A DNA stretch of 61,526 nt from Candidatus Gastranaerophilales bacterium (lineage in GTDB: Bacteria; Cyanobacteriota; Vampirovibrionia; Gastranaerophilales; Gastranaerophilaceae): positions 1-61,526 of the forward strand of contig CALUSI010000013.1 of the NCBI GenBank assembly GCA_944323395.1, written 5' to 3'. The notes beneath the pieces were generated by a model, which was not told the origin of the DNA, searched no databases, and was given only the letters and a program-made list of their open reading frames with translations. Within the stretch, counting starts at the first letter, position 1, and the number at the start of each line of letters is the position of its first letter. This document shows, one piece after another, positions 8,291 through 17,013 of this stretch. The position numbers and the translations under genes were made by a program.

Positions 8291-8932
8291 TTAATTAAAA
8301 CTTCCTACCAAACCATTAACAATCAAGCTCCAGCCATCAACTGCAATAAATATCAAAAGCTTAAAAGGCAAGGAAATAATAGTAGGCGATAACATAAACA
8401 TACCAAGTGCCAGTAATACGTTAGCAATTACTAAGTCTAAGACAATGAATGGTACGAAGATTATAAAACTTATTTCAAAAGCTGTCTTTAATTCACTTAG
8501 AATATATGCCGGAGCCACTTCCCATATTGTAACTTCTTCAACTGAAGCTGGGGCTTCTTTTCTTGTTAGTTGAACAAAAAAGGCTAAGTCTTTTTCCCTT
8601 GTTTGTTTTAACATAAATTCTTTCAATGGTTTTGAACCTTCACTTATTGCAAGTACAATTGAGCCATTTTTTTCATATGGCTTTGATCCGACTTCATACA
8701 TCTGTTGGAAAACAGGTCCCATAGTATAGAAGGTTAATATTATTGAAAGACCGACCAATACAATTGCAGGTGGTATTTGTTGTGCCCCTAATGCTTGTTT
8801 CAAAAAACCAAAAACTATGGCATATCTTAAAAAGCTTGTCATACAAACAAACATAAAAGGTAAAAACGAAAATATCGCCATTACCATCAATAATTGTAAT
8901 ACTGGACTTAAGTCTTTTAATATTGTATCCAT
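8291..8932 (-). CDS. fliP: Flagellar export gate protein FliP
   Basis: FliP builds the core ring of the flagellar type III export gate. The 213-residue protein shows the family hallmarks SFLRYAIVFGFLKQALG (about residues 33-49), IPPAIVLVGLSIILTFYTMGP, a polar central loop, and the C-terminal ELKTAFEISFIIFVPFIVLD region with LALGMFMLSPTIISLPFKLL. Many FliP proteins have a cleaved signal peptide and are about 245 residues; here the protein starts near the mature end. It lies 3 bp upstream of fliQ and 1 bp after fliO, clearly one operon. Confidence 0.94.
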   Translation of the reverse strand: MDTILKDLSPVLQLLMVMAIFSFLPFMFVCMTSFLRYAIVFGFLKQALGAQQIPPAIVLVGLSIILTFYTMGPVFQQMYEVGSKPYEKNGSIVLAISEGSKPLKEFMLKQTREKDLAFFVQLTRKEAPASVEEVTIWEVAPAYILSELKTAFEISFIIFVPFIVLDLVIANVLLALGMFMLSPTIISLPFKLLIFIAVDGWSLIVNGLVGSFN

Positions 8933-8933
8933 T

Positions 8934-9284
8934 TTAACCTCTGTTTATTCTGTGTGCGAGTTTTTTCATTGTTGAAAATTCTGTAATTTTTTCGTTATTT
9001 TGTGTTTCATTTATTATATTGTCAATGCTTAAATTTTCATTTAATTTAGCAAGCATTGTTGTACTTGCAGGATCTCCTGCTATTAAGAATTTTTCATTTC
9101 CTGCTTTTATGACATAAACAGTTTTTGTAGCAGATAAACGAAGCGAATTTTCTATTTGCAAAAATTCTTTACTTTTTCCTCTTGTATTAATATTAATTGA
9201 CTTTCTATATACATATACAGCCATTACGATAAAACCAATCATCGCAAGAGTATATATAGCAAAATTAATTAAGTAACTGTTCAT
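8934..9284 (-). CDS. fliO: Flagellar assembly protein FliO
   Basis: FliO is a small single-pass membrane protein that helps FliP assemble in the export gate. The 116 residues comprise one N-terminal membrane segment (about 5-25) and a small cytoplasmic beta-rich domain with the typical run IENSLRLSATKTVYVIKAGN and EKFLIAGD. The sequence family is weakly conserved, so position between the SPOA protein and fliP is strong supporting evidence. FliO is absent from most injectisomes, so its presence argues that this is a flagellar system. Confidence 0.88.
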   Translation of the reverse strand: MNSYLINFAIYTLAMIGFIVMAVYVYRKSININTRGKSKEFLQIENSLRLSATKTVYVIKAGNEKFLIAGDPASTTMLAKLNENLSIDNIINETQNNEKITEFSTMKKLAHRINRG

Positions 9285-9292
9285 GTTTTCCT

Positions 9293-10588
9293 CTAAATAC
9301 TTTCATCTTCTATTTCAAAGTCACTATAGTCAAAATTTTCGTTCCCATCTGCCGGTTTTGCCGAAGCTTGTGCTGCAGGTTGTGCAGGCGCATTTGGTCT
9401 TACCGGTCTTCTTGTCGGAGGCACTGGTCTTTTTGCTGCACCTGGCGGCATTGGCCTTGGTGCCGGTTTTTTTGCTTCAGGTGCTGCTGCAGTAGGAGCC
9501 GCATTTTCTGTTTTGACTTCTTTTGCTTTTGCAGCTACGGGTTGTTTTGCCGCTTCTTCTTTTGTCTTCTTTACATTATCTATCCTTACTCCATAGCGGT
9601 CATTTAATATTACAAGCTCTCCTGTTGCTACAATTTGATTTTCAACTCTTAATTTGATTTTATTGTCATATACAGAACCAACATCAATAACAAGTCCTTC
9701 TGAAATTTGTTTTAGTTCACCCAATGTAAGTTTAACATTATCAAATTCCGCAATGACATCTACAAGAATTGAATCCCACATATTTTGAGGTTTTACATTT
9801 GTTTCTTCTTCCATCTCATTGTCTCCATTATTATCTATACTTATTATCAATGATGGATTAGGGTTTATTCTGAATTTAATTTCATTGTTTCCCCATAATA
9901 CCGACATCTTATTAATATCACTATTTTCCAGTACTATAATGTCCCCATCTTCAATCTCTTTAATTTCATTTAATGCTAATTTTGTAGATCCAACACTTAT
10001 TTTTAAAGCAACCATCGTTCCTTTAAAATCAGATATTTCAAATCTTTCCGGAATTTTCTCGGGTTCGATTTTAGGCAACATATACTCAGGGATTGTTAAT
10101 ATTATTTTTCCTGTATGTTTATTTTTAAATCTTACAAAGAAAGTAAAATTATAATCTTTTGCTGATTCTGTTATTTTTCTGTTGACTTCTGTTTTATTAA
10201 GATAATCTTCAATATTTTTATATACAAAAACAGTAAACGATTTTATTAAGCCGGCTTCTATTTCTGTAAGTGTCTTTAATTCAAATTTAGTTTCACTTAC
10301 GCCTAATGAATTATCTAATAATGAAGATACCAAGTTTGAAGAAACTCTCATCATAATTGATGATGTTTTATTTACTGGTAATTTATTTACAAAATATTCA
10401 TCACCGTAGAAAAATATATTTTCTTCATAGGATATTCCCATAAATCTTAGTTTAAAATCTTTTTGGAAAAATTCATCAACTGATTTTTGTACTTTTGAAT
10501 ATATATTAGAGTAAAACCAAGAGTAATTTTCAGCCAAATTGCTCTTTAACTTTTTATCCTGATTGTTTTCTGTTTTTAAAACTGTCAT
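9293..10588 (-). CDS. Flagellar switch protein with two SPOA domains (FliM/FliN-like)
   Basis: A 431-residue cytoplasmic C-ring component. Residues about 100-180 resemble a reduced FliM middle domain (LTEIEAGLIKSF). They are followed by two SPOA domains: about 188-245 (MVALKISVGSTKLALNEIKE) and about 270-340 (VDVIAEFDNVKLTLGELKQI). The tail from about 345 is Ala/Pro/Lys-rich, low complexity and locally GC-richer, ending in an acidic FDYSDFEIEDESI. Two SPOA domains in one chain are typical of SctQ/HrcQ and of FliM-FliN fusions. I see no FliM N-terminal CheY-binding motif. It is the first gene of the fliOPQR operon, with its promoter between 10589 and 10801. Whether separate fliM and fliN genes exist elsewhere is not known. 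Confidence 0.85.
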   Translation of the reverse strand: MTVLKTENNQDKKLKSNLAENYSWFYSNIYSKVQKSVDEFFQKDFKLRFMGISYEENIFFYGDEYFVNKLPVNKTSSIMMRVSSNLVSSLLDNSLGVSETKFELKTLTEIEAGLIKSFTVFVYKNIEDYLNKTEVNRKITESAKDYNFTFFVRFKNKHTGKIILTIPEYMLPKIEPEKIPERFEISDFKGTMVALKISVGSTKLALNEIKEIEDGDIIVLENSDINKMSVLWGNNEIKFRINPNPSLIISIDNNGDNEMEEETNVKPQNMWDSILVDVIAEFDNVKLTLGELKQISEGLVIDVGSVYDNKIKLRVENQIVATGELVILNDRYGVRIDNVKKTKEEAAKQPVAAKAKEVKTENAAPTAAAPEAKKPAPRPMPPGAAKRPVPPTRRPVRPNAPAQPAAQASAKPADGNENFDYSDFEIEDESI

Positions 10589-10816
10589 TATTTACCCTAA
10601 TCTTTATCCCTGTAAAATACGATATATTTTTTTATACAATGAGACATCATTTATATGTTGTATTTTTTACTGTTAAAAAATATCCCGAATTATATATATA
10701 TTAAGGTTTTTAATAAAAAATTCAAATAATCTGCTTAAATCATTAATTTATATGATACGTAAATATTCAATTTTTCATATACTAAACAAATAAATATAGT
10801 AATGATTTGGGGAATT

Positions 10817-11692
10817 ATGGTAAAAGCAAGTAATACGAAGAAAGTTAGAATTCAAGAGCAAAAGCCTGATTTAAGAATTGTTAAAGAGGTTAAGACAAAA
10901 CCATATAGCGATATCGATTTAAATAATTGGAAAGACTATTCGCATATTAAAACAGATACTTGGTGGGAATTTGCTTCAAGAGATAAATCTAACGGCCATT
11001 CAAACGAATATCATGGCAATTATATTCCGCAAATTGCGCAACAATTGTATGAAAGATTTACCAAAAAAGGAGATATTGTACTTGATATGTTCTTAGGTTC
11101 AGGAACAAGTGCAATTGAGGCCTTACATATGGGTAGAAGGTGTATTGGTGTTGAGTTAAAGCCTGAGCAGGTGGATATTGTCAGCAATAAATTTTCGCCA
11201 AAAGAACTTGTAACTGACATAAATCTAATATGTTCAGATAGTGCAAATGAAGAAGTAAAAGAAAAAATTCAAGCAAGACTTGATGTAATGAGAAGAGATA
11301 AAGCTCAATTTTTGGTGCTTCATCCTCCATATGATGACATAATTAAGTTTTCAGATAAAAAAGAAGACTTATCTAATTGTGCAAATACAGAAGAATTTTA
11401 TAATCTGTTCAAAAAAGTAGCTCAAAATGGTTATGATATGCTTGAAAAAGGCAGATTTGCAGCTTTAATAATCGGGGACAAATATGCAAATGGCGAGATA
11501 GTTCCATTAGGGGCTGATTGCGCCAATAAAATGCGTGAAATAGGTTTCAAAATGAAAGCTGTTATTGTTAAAAATATGGAAGGTAATGAAAGAGCAAAAG
11601 GTAAAACTGCTAATTTATGGAGATATCGAGCATTAAATGGCGGTTTCTATATCTTTAAGCATGAGTATATATATGTCTTCCAAAAAGTTTAG
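10817..11692 (+). CDS. DNA methyltransferase (N4-cytosine/N6-adenine type)
   Basis: An AdoMet-dependent DNA amino-methyltransferase of about 291 residues. The AdoMet motif VLDMFLGSGTSAIEALHMGR and the following RRCIGVEL are clear. The catalytic motif IV reads LHPPYDD, so it is HPPY rather than the usual DPPY or SPPY. The motif order places it among the beta/gamma-like enzymes; the modified base cannot be decided. No restriction nuclease gene adjoins it, so it is probably an orphan methyltransferase or a phage-type enzyme. An in-frame ATG at 10802 exists, but the one at 10817 follows GGGG (10809-10812) and gives MVKASNTKK. Confidence 0.88.
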   Translation: MVKASNTKKVRIQEQKPDLRIVKEVKTKPYSDIDLNNWKDYSHIKTDTWWEFASRDKSNGHSNEYHGNYIPQIAQQLYERFTKKGDIVLDMFLGSGTSAIEALHMGRRCIGVELKPEQVDIVSNKFSPKELVTDINLICSDSANEEVKEKIQARLDVMRRDKAQFLVLHPPYDDIIKFSDKKEDLSNCANTEEFYNLFKKVAQNGYDMLEKGRFAALIIGDKYANGEIVPLGADCANKMREIGFKMKAVIVKNMEGNERAKGKTANLWRYRALNGGFYIFKHEYIYVFQKV

Positions 11693-11858
11693 AAATATAA
11701 AAAATCAAAATATATATGAATTAATTCGTGATGACGTTATTAATGCTACGAATGCTAATGACGGACAAGTCATGGTTCTTTATAAAAGTGAAAAATATCC
11801 TGATAAAATTTTTGTTCGTGAAAAATCTGAATTCTACATTAAGTTTGAAGAAATTTAA
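11673..11858 (+). CDS. Small protein overlapping the methyltransferase gene
   Basis: About 61 residues from the ATG at 11673 (upstream in-frame ATGs at 11637 and 11661 are possible), overlapping the methyltransferase end by 20 bp. The C-terminal half (VMVLYKSEKYPDKIFVREKS, then FYIKFEEI) faintly resembles the short DUF1653-type domain, which also has a VVYR...WVRP...F pattern. That similarity is by eye and weak. Overlap suggests translational coupling to the methyltransferase. It ends directly against the convergent LOG gene. Confidence 0.5.
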   Translation: MSSKKFRNIKNQNIYELIRDDVINATNANDGQVMVLYKSEKYPDKIFVREKSEFYIKFEEI

Positions 11859-12440
11859 TTACCATTTATGAACATATTCTTGTGGTTTATAAGTTTCAAT
11901 GTAACAGAATATATCATCAACAGAATTTGCTATATAGTATAAAGATTTCATTTCTTCTTTAGCAAATTTTTCTCTATAAACTATATCAAACATTTTAATC
12001 ATATAATCATAATATCCATCCAGATTTAAAAATATAATAGGTTTATTATGATAACCCAGTTGTTTTGCTACAAGTATTTCAAATACTTCTTCAAAAGTTC
12101 CAAATCCGCCCGGAGCACATATAAAGATATCTGCGTACTTTTCCATTGTAGCTTTTCTTTCACGCATATCTTTAGTAATCACAACTTTTGCCAAAGCAGG
12201 GTGTTTTAGTCCGAATGAAGCTATACGCTCGGGTATTACGCCTATAACTTCGGCACCGTTTTTTATTGCATTATTTGCGATAACGCCCATCATCCCTACG
12301 GTTGTTCCGCCATAGACCATGTTATATCCGTTTCGCCCGATTTTTTCTCCTAACTCCTTTGAACAAATATAAAATTTTTCGTCTAAATTATTACTGGATG
12401 AACAATATACACATATAGTTTTTTTATTGTCAGAAAACAT
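11859..12440 (-). CDS. LOG family protein (TIGR00730 type)
   Basis: A Rossmann-like lysine-decarboxylase-like protein; characterised members of this family are nucleoside 5'-monophosphate phosphoribohydrolases. The 193 residues show ICVYCSSS at the start, YGGTTVGMMG in the first glycine loop, MRERKATM, and the catalytic signature PGGFGTFEEVFE. Length and motifs are complete, so an active cytoplasmic nucleotide hydrolase is likely, but the substrate is not readable. It stands alone, convergent with the small gene on its left. Confidence 0.9.
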   Translation of the reverse strand: MFSDNKKTICVYCSSSNNLDEKFYICSKELGEKIGRNGYNMVYGGTTVGMMGVIANNAIKNGAEVIGVIPERIASFGLKHPALAKVVITKDMRERKATMEKYADIFICAPGGFGTFEEVFEILVAKQLGYHNKPIIFLNLDGYYDYMIKMFDIVYREKFAKEEMKSLYYIANSVDDIFCYIETYKPQEYVHKW

Positions 12441-12539
12441 ATTACCCTCTTCTTTAAAGCTAATACTTGTATTATACTCTTGCGAAAGTTTTATGTCATT
12501 TAATTAATGAAAGCAGACTTAGTTATATTTAAACAAATA

Positions 12540-13184
12540 CTATTTTTTTAAATGTTTAAAAGCCTTTACAACCACTTGTGTTCTATCTTCCACACCAAGC
12601 TTTTGAATAATACTACTAACGTGAACCTTAACTGTATTAACACTAACATCTAATATTTTAGATATTTCACCGTTATTCAACCCTTCACATATATAATCAA
12701 GGACTTCTTTTTCTCTATCTGTAAGATTATAATCTTCGTCAAAATCATATGATTGTTTTTTTGATTCTGACGATAATGCGTTAAGGACAAAATCTGAAAT
12801 TTTAGGATCAAACCAAATAGCACCTTCGATAACAGATAAGACAGTATCTGCTAATCTATCAGGATTTATATCTTTTGAACAATATGCATTTGCACCTGCT
12901 TTTATAGACTCTAGTACTTCTTCTTCAGAATTATGAGATGTTAATATAATAACTTTTATATTGTGATTTAGTGATTTTATTTTTCTTGTTGCTTCAATCC
13001 CATTCATTGAAGGCAACCCTAAATCCATAATGACAGCATCAATACTATGATTTTCTACCATATTAATTGCTACTTCGCCTGTTGAAGCTTCATAAATTTC
13101 ATTTATAAAATTTTTAGATTCAAAAGCAGTTTTTAATCCAAATCTTATTAATGCATGATCTTCTACAATTAATACATTATACAT
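12540..13184 (-). CDS. NarL/FixJ-type response regulator
   Basis: A 214-residue two-domain regulator. The receiver (1-120) has the acidic pair ED at 8-9, phospho-acceptor Asp54 (VIMDLGLPS), Thr82 and Lys104. The output is a LuxR-type helix-turn-helix (LTDREKEVLDYICEGLNNGE, then VSVNTVKVHVSSI). It should bind DNA when phosphorylated. It lies 16 bp downstream of the GAF/HD-GYP gene, probably the same operon, but that protein has no kinase domain, so the phosphate donor is elsewhere. Targets unknown. Confidence 0.93.
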   Translation of the reverse strand: MYNVLIVEDHALIRFGLKTAFESKNFINEIYEASTGEVAINMVENHSIDAVIMDLGLPSMNGIEATRKIKSLNHNIKVIILTSHNSEEEVLESIKAGANAYCSKDINPDRLADTVLSVIEGAIWFDPKISDFVLNALSSESKKQSYDFDEDYNLTDREKEVLDYICEGLNNGEISKILDVSVNTVKVHVSSIIQKLGVEDRTQVVVKAFKHLKK

Positions 13185-13200
13185 TGATAAAACCCTTATA

Positions 13201-15132
13201 TTACGTGTTCTGAGAACTTTGACGAATATAATACGAATTAAACACGTCTATAATCTTTTTCTCTTTTGTATTGATAGAATTTTTCTTTAATATCTCAGCA
13301 AATTGTTTCAAACTTATTGCTGAAAGTATTTTTCTGTCTTCATTTTTAAGTACCATTTTATACTCACTGATAAGCACATCAGTTATTATGTCACAAGACA
13401 AATTAAGAAAAGCATCAATAATCTTACCGTCAAAATGTTTATTTTTCCCATCAATCATAATATCCAATGCCTCTGACATTGGCATTCTGTCACGATAATG
13501 ACGAACTGATGTAATAGCATCAAAGACATCACTAACTGCAAGTATTCTACCTCCAAAAGGAATTTCCTCTCCTTTTAAACCTCTAAAATAACCTGTTCCG
13601 TCGTACTTTTCATGGTGAGAGGCAGCAATTTCAGCTATTTCTGAAAAAGAAGAATTCATATTAGTTTTACATAAAATATCATATGTTATTTTTACGTGTT
13701 CTTTAATATGTTCGTACTCTTCTTTTGTTAATGTTCCTTTTTTTTGCAAAACGGCATCTTTTATACCTATTTTACCTATATCATGAAGCATTGCGGCTTT
13801 TGATATTATCTCTGTTACATCTTTATTTAATCCTATTTGTTTAGCTATTAATTCAGAATATAACTTAACCCTATTTGAATGTCCCAGAGTTATCTTGTCA
13901 CGAGCATCTATTGAAGCTGCTAAAGTATCAATAAACCCTGCAAATAATTTTTGTTGTTCTTCAAGCATTTTTTGCTGGATACTAAAAAGAAGATTATTTT
14001 CAATTGCTATACCGGCATTTGTCCCAATTGCTAATAGTATATCTTCATCTGAATCAGTAAAATCTCCATCTTTCTTATTTAATACCTGAAAGACTCCTAT
14101 TATTTCAAACTTTATATTTCTCATTGGCATACATAATAAATTGTATGTTTTATAACCTGTATGTTTATCTATTTCTTTATTGAAACGACTGTCATTATAT
14201 GCATCTTTTATTTTTATTGTTTCTCCAGTTTTAACAACATATCCGGCAAAACCTTTATCTGCAGAAAAACGAATTTCTTCACTATCCATTCCAAGAGCAA
14301 CTTTTGACCATAATTCGTTTTTTTCTTTATCATATAGAAAAACAGTACACCTGTCTGCATTTAACACAAGTCTTGTTTGTTCTGCTATTGTAATTAGTAG
14401 TTTATCCAAATTTGCTTCTGCATTTACTGTTCTTGCTATCTTAGATAAAGCTAACAATAGTGTAGTATTTTGTTCTGCATCTTTATTTTTTATATCTTTT
14501 GATTTAAACGAAGTGTCTATTCCAGAATTTGTATTTATAAAGTTTTCTGATATTTCATTTAATCTGGAATAAAGACTTTTATACCCAAAGGAATGAGCAA
14601 GGTGTATTGCTTTTTCAAGATAGTCATATGCCATTTTTGTATTCTGTAATCGCATATATGTTAACGCAAGAAGTTCTAATGCCTTAATTTTCAACAATGG
14701 GAAATCATCTATCAAATCAGATGAATACGTCAAATAAAAAAGAGCTTCATTCATTTTATTTTCGATAAAATATATCTGTCCAAAAGCAAATTTATTAACA
14801 GCTAATATAGATTTTTTATTTGTACTTTCAGCTAAAAATTTTGAATCTTCTAATAATAGTAAAGATTTATAATAACCTTCTTCTTTATTTATATATTTAA
14901 TAAGACCTGTTAATGACAAACATACAGACACTTTTGCAATATCTTTATGAGCAAGAAATATTTTATGAGCCATTGATAGATTTTCAACAGCTTTTTTATA
15001 ATTTTCAGCAACATAAGACTCTATTGCCTCAATTAATAAGCAATCAGCACTTTCTATAGTTTCACTAAACAAACTACCATTATGCTTTTTAGGCATATAC
15101 ATCCTTAACAAACTTCTTATTTCATTATACAA
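13201..15132 (-). CDS. TPR-like/GAF/HD-GYP domain protein
   Basis: A 643-residue soluble signalling protein. Residues about 25-200 form helical TPR-like repeats, about 230-385 a GAF domain (ADRCTVFLYDKEKNELW, then GFAGYVVKTGE), and about 395-600 an HD-GYP domain. The catalytic HD pair is intact (MLHDIGKIGI, His450-Asp451), as is HHEKYDGTGY at 506-515. The signature GYP reads GYF (514-516). HD-GYP enzymes hydrolyse cyclic di-GMP; the Pro to Phe change may alter the GYP-motif contacts, but the metal ligands remain. The downstream NarL regulator suggests that it links a ligand sensed by GAF to gene control. Confidence 0.92.
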   Translation of the reverse strand: MYNEIRSLLRMYMPKKHNGSLFSETIESADCLLIEAIESYVAENYKKAVENLSMAHKIFLAHKDIAKVSVCLSLTGLIKYINKEEGYYKSLLLLEDSKFLAESTNKKSILAVNKFAFGQIYFIENKMNEALFYLTYSSDLIDDFPLLKIKALELLALTYMRLQNTKMAYDYLEKAIHLAHSFGYKSLYSRLNEISENFINTNSGIDTSFKSKDIKNKDAEQNTTLLLALSKIARTVNAEANLDKLLITIAEQTRLVLNADRCTVFLYDKEKNELWSKVALGMDSEEIRFSADKGFAGYVVKTGETIKIKDAYNDSRFNKEIDKHTGYKTYNLLCMPMRNIKFEIIGVFQVLNKKDGDFTDSDEDILLAIGTNAGIAIENNLLFSIQQKMLEEQQKLFAGFIDTLAASIDARDKITLGHSNRVKLYSELIAKQIGLNKDVTEIISKAAMLHDIGKIGIKDAVLQKKGTLTKEEYEHIKEHVKITYDILCKTNMNSSFSEIAEIAASHHEKYDGTGYFRGLKGEEIPFGGRILAVSDVFDAITSVRHYRDRMPMSEALDIMIDGKNKHFDGKIIDAFLNLSCDIITDVLISEYKMVLKNEDRKILSAISLKQFAEILKKNSINTKEKKIIDVFNSYYIRQSSQNT

Positions 15133-15169
15133 TATATTTTATAGATTTTATACAAGAGATTAAAAAAAT

Positions 15170-15862
15170 ATGAAAAAAGTTAGTATTATTATTCCCGTTT
15201 TTAATGAAAAAAACACAATTAAAGAACTTTTAGAAAAAGTAAAAAATGCAAATTTTGCAAATTTAGAAAAAGAAATAATTCTAGTAGATGATTGTTCTAC
15301 TGATGGTACTACAGAAATCTTAAGAGAATTAAGCAAGAATTATAACGTATTTTTCCATGAAAAAAATCAAGGAAAAGGAGCAGCAATAAGAACAGCAATA
15401 AAAGAAGCAACAGGTGATTTTGTGGTAATTCAAGATGCTGACTTGGAATATTTACCTGATGATTATGATAAACTTTTGCCTTTATTAATAAATGATGAAG
15501 CAGACGTTGTTTATGGTTCAAGATTTAAAAACCAAGAAAATTCAAAAAATTTCATATTAAAAAATAAAATTGCAAATAAGTTCCTGACACTGTTAACAAA
15601 TATTTTGTACAGAGCTGAAATAACTGATATGGAAACTTGTTATAAAGCATTCAAACGAGAGTTAATTCAAAGTATTACAATAAAATCAAATCGTTTTGAT
15701 TTTGAGCCTGAAATAACTGCAAAAATTATGAAGAAAAAGGCCAGATTAAGAGAAGTACCTATCTCGTATTTTGGGAGAGGACACGAGGAAGGAAAAAAAA
15801 TTAACTGGAAAGACGGCATTCATGCCATTCTTACACTAATAAAATTTCGTTTTATTGATTAG
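15170..15862 (+). CDS. Family 2 glycosyltransferase (polyprenyl-phosphate type)
   Basis: A 230-residue GT-A glycosyltransferase without membrane segments. It starts KKVSIIIPVFNEKNTIKELL, has IILVDDCSTDGT for nucleotide binding, NQGKGAAIRTAI, the metal-binding QDADLEY, and the acceptor-side YGSRF and EPEITAKI. This set matches the DPM1-like subgroup that transfers mannose or glucose to a polyprenyl phosphate carrier, although the sugar cannot be assigned. It is divergent from the HD-GYP gene, sharing a 37 bp intergenic space, and upstream of two lineage-type membrane proteins. Confidence 0.92.
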   Translation: MKKVSIIIPVFNEKNTIKELLEKVKNANFANLEKEIILVDDCSTDGTTEILRELSKNYNVFFHEKNQGKGAAIRTAIKEATGDFVVIQDADLEYLPDDYDKLLPLLINDEADVVYGSRFKNQENSKNFILKNKIANKFLTLLTNILYRAEITDMETCYKAFKRELIQSITIKSNRFDFEPEITAKIMKKKARLREVPISYFGRGHEEGKKINWKDGIHAILTLIKFRFID

Positions 15863-15936
15863 TAAATGTAAAAAAAAATTAGCAATTCCATAAACAAAAG
15901 CAATAAAAAAAATTCAGGAGATTTAAAACAATTGCT

Positions 15937-16473
15937 ATGCGAGTAGGAATGCCTAAAGTTAATCAATATATTGCAACTTCAGTAGAAAAATTTTCTCAAA
16001 AAGGCGGAGAAAAAGTTTCTAACTATGTTAATGCGGCAGGGAAGGCTATTATTGCACCGTTTGTTATTATGCATAATCCGTTTACTAAAGAAAATGAAGA
16101 TAACAGGAAATGGGCGGCAATAAAACAGCCGGTTGAAGCTGTTATTACAATAGCAATGCAATTAGCAAGTTTAGCTCTTTTATATAAAGGGGTTAATTCA
16201 TTAATCAAAAAAGGGAAAATAAATTTCAAATATGTTGAAAACGCTACTAAAGATATATCCCAAATACCTAAAAAAATCTTAGATGCTTGCAACAATGATT
16301 ATGATAAAGCAATAAAAATGTATCAAGAACAATATAATGAAATTTTTAAAGATAGAGTAGGCGCGGTAGTTTCTTCTATAGCATATTTACCCGTACTTGC
16401 ATTATCTAATAAAATATATCCTAAAATAGCTCAGAAATTGGTAAGTAAAAATGAAAACAACTCTTCTAAATAA
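15937..16473 (+). CDS. Lineage-type hypothetical membrane protein, first of a pair
   Basis: A 178-residue protein. It has a polar start (MRVGMPKVNQYIATSVEKFS), then hydrophobic segments near 35-50, 65-85 and 140-160, and a charged link with NEDNRKWAAIKQPVEAVITI followed by AMQ. I recall similar proteins as recurrent in Gastranaerophilales genomes, but cannot verify this. It overlaps the next gene by 23 bp and shares a motif with it (charged ExxR, then VxTxAMQ), so the two look like diverged paralogs acting together. Function unknown. Confidence 0.7.
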   Translation: MRVGMPKVNQYIATSVEKFSQKGGEKVSNYVNAAGKAIIAPFVIMHNPFTKENEDNRKWAAIKQPVEAVITIAMQLASLALLYKGVNSLIKKGKINFKYVENATKDISQIPKKILDACNNDYDKAIKMYQEQYNEIFKDRVGAVVSSIAYLPVLALSNKIYPKIAQKLVSKNENNSSK

Positions 16474-16996
16474 AATTACCAATTCTGAATTGGTAAATAA
16501 ACATATTCATAAAGCAATAAAAGATGATACCTTTGCAGCAAAAACCTTAGTAACATTAAATGTTGCGAAGGATGTATTTGCTTATGGTGCAAGATTTGCA
16601 ACTACAATGCAAAACAAAGACATCCCTGAAGAACAACGTCCATTTGTTGCCTCAATGGATTTAATGTCAGGTGTTGTCACTGCCGCAATGCAAATTGGGG
16701 TCGGATACAGTCTTGCAAATCCTAAAATACAAGATAAAATTTGGGATAAATTCTTTAAAAACTGCAAATTTGATAATATAGTTGCTGCAAAGAAAGGGTT
16801 TAGTCAGATTTTAGCATTAATAGGCTCAACAATACTTGCAGAAAGGATTCTTGTCCCATTAATAGCTACTCCTGCAGCCGAAAAATTTGAAAAAAAATTT
16901 TTTCACCATCAAACAAAAGCAAATTATCAACGTTCTCTAAGTGAAATAACTTTCTCTGATTTTGAAAAAGATATTGCAAATGGTATTAATGTCTAA
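16451..16996 (+). CDS. Lineage-type hypothetical membrane protein, second of a pair
   Basis: A 181-residue protein whose ATG lies inside the end of the preceding gene in another frame. It carries IPEEQRPFVASMDLMSGVVT followed by AAMQIGVGY, matching in pattern the EDNRKW...VITIAMQ block of its neighbour. Hydrophobic segments occur near 70-90 and 115-140, so it may be membrane-associated. The overlap means the two are co-translated. No catalytic motif is visible and the function is unknown. Confidence 0.7.
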   Translation: MKTTLLNKITNSELVNKHIHKAIKDDTFAAKTLVTLNVAKDVFAYGARFATTMQNKDIPEEQRPFVASMDLMSGVVTAAMQIGVGYSLANPKIQDKIWDKFFKNCKFDNIVAAKKGFSQILALIGSTILAERILVPLIATPAAEKFEKKFFHHQTKANYQRSLSEITFSDFEKDIANGINV

Positions 16997-17013
16997 ATAT
17001 ATTCTTTTATAAT

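Noticed and set aside
9283..9607. Plus-strand open frames opposite the switch-protein gene, Leu/Cys/Arg-rich
   Set aside because: They are antisense to the Ala/Pro-rich tail of the SPOA protein; the odd composition is a by-product of that low-complexity tail.
6631..10588. Interpretation of the fliPQR cluster as a virulence injectisome because of tandem SPOA domains
   Set aside because: FliO is present and no injectisome ATPase, needle or secretin gene is nearby; a flagellum is the simpler reading.
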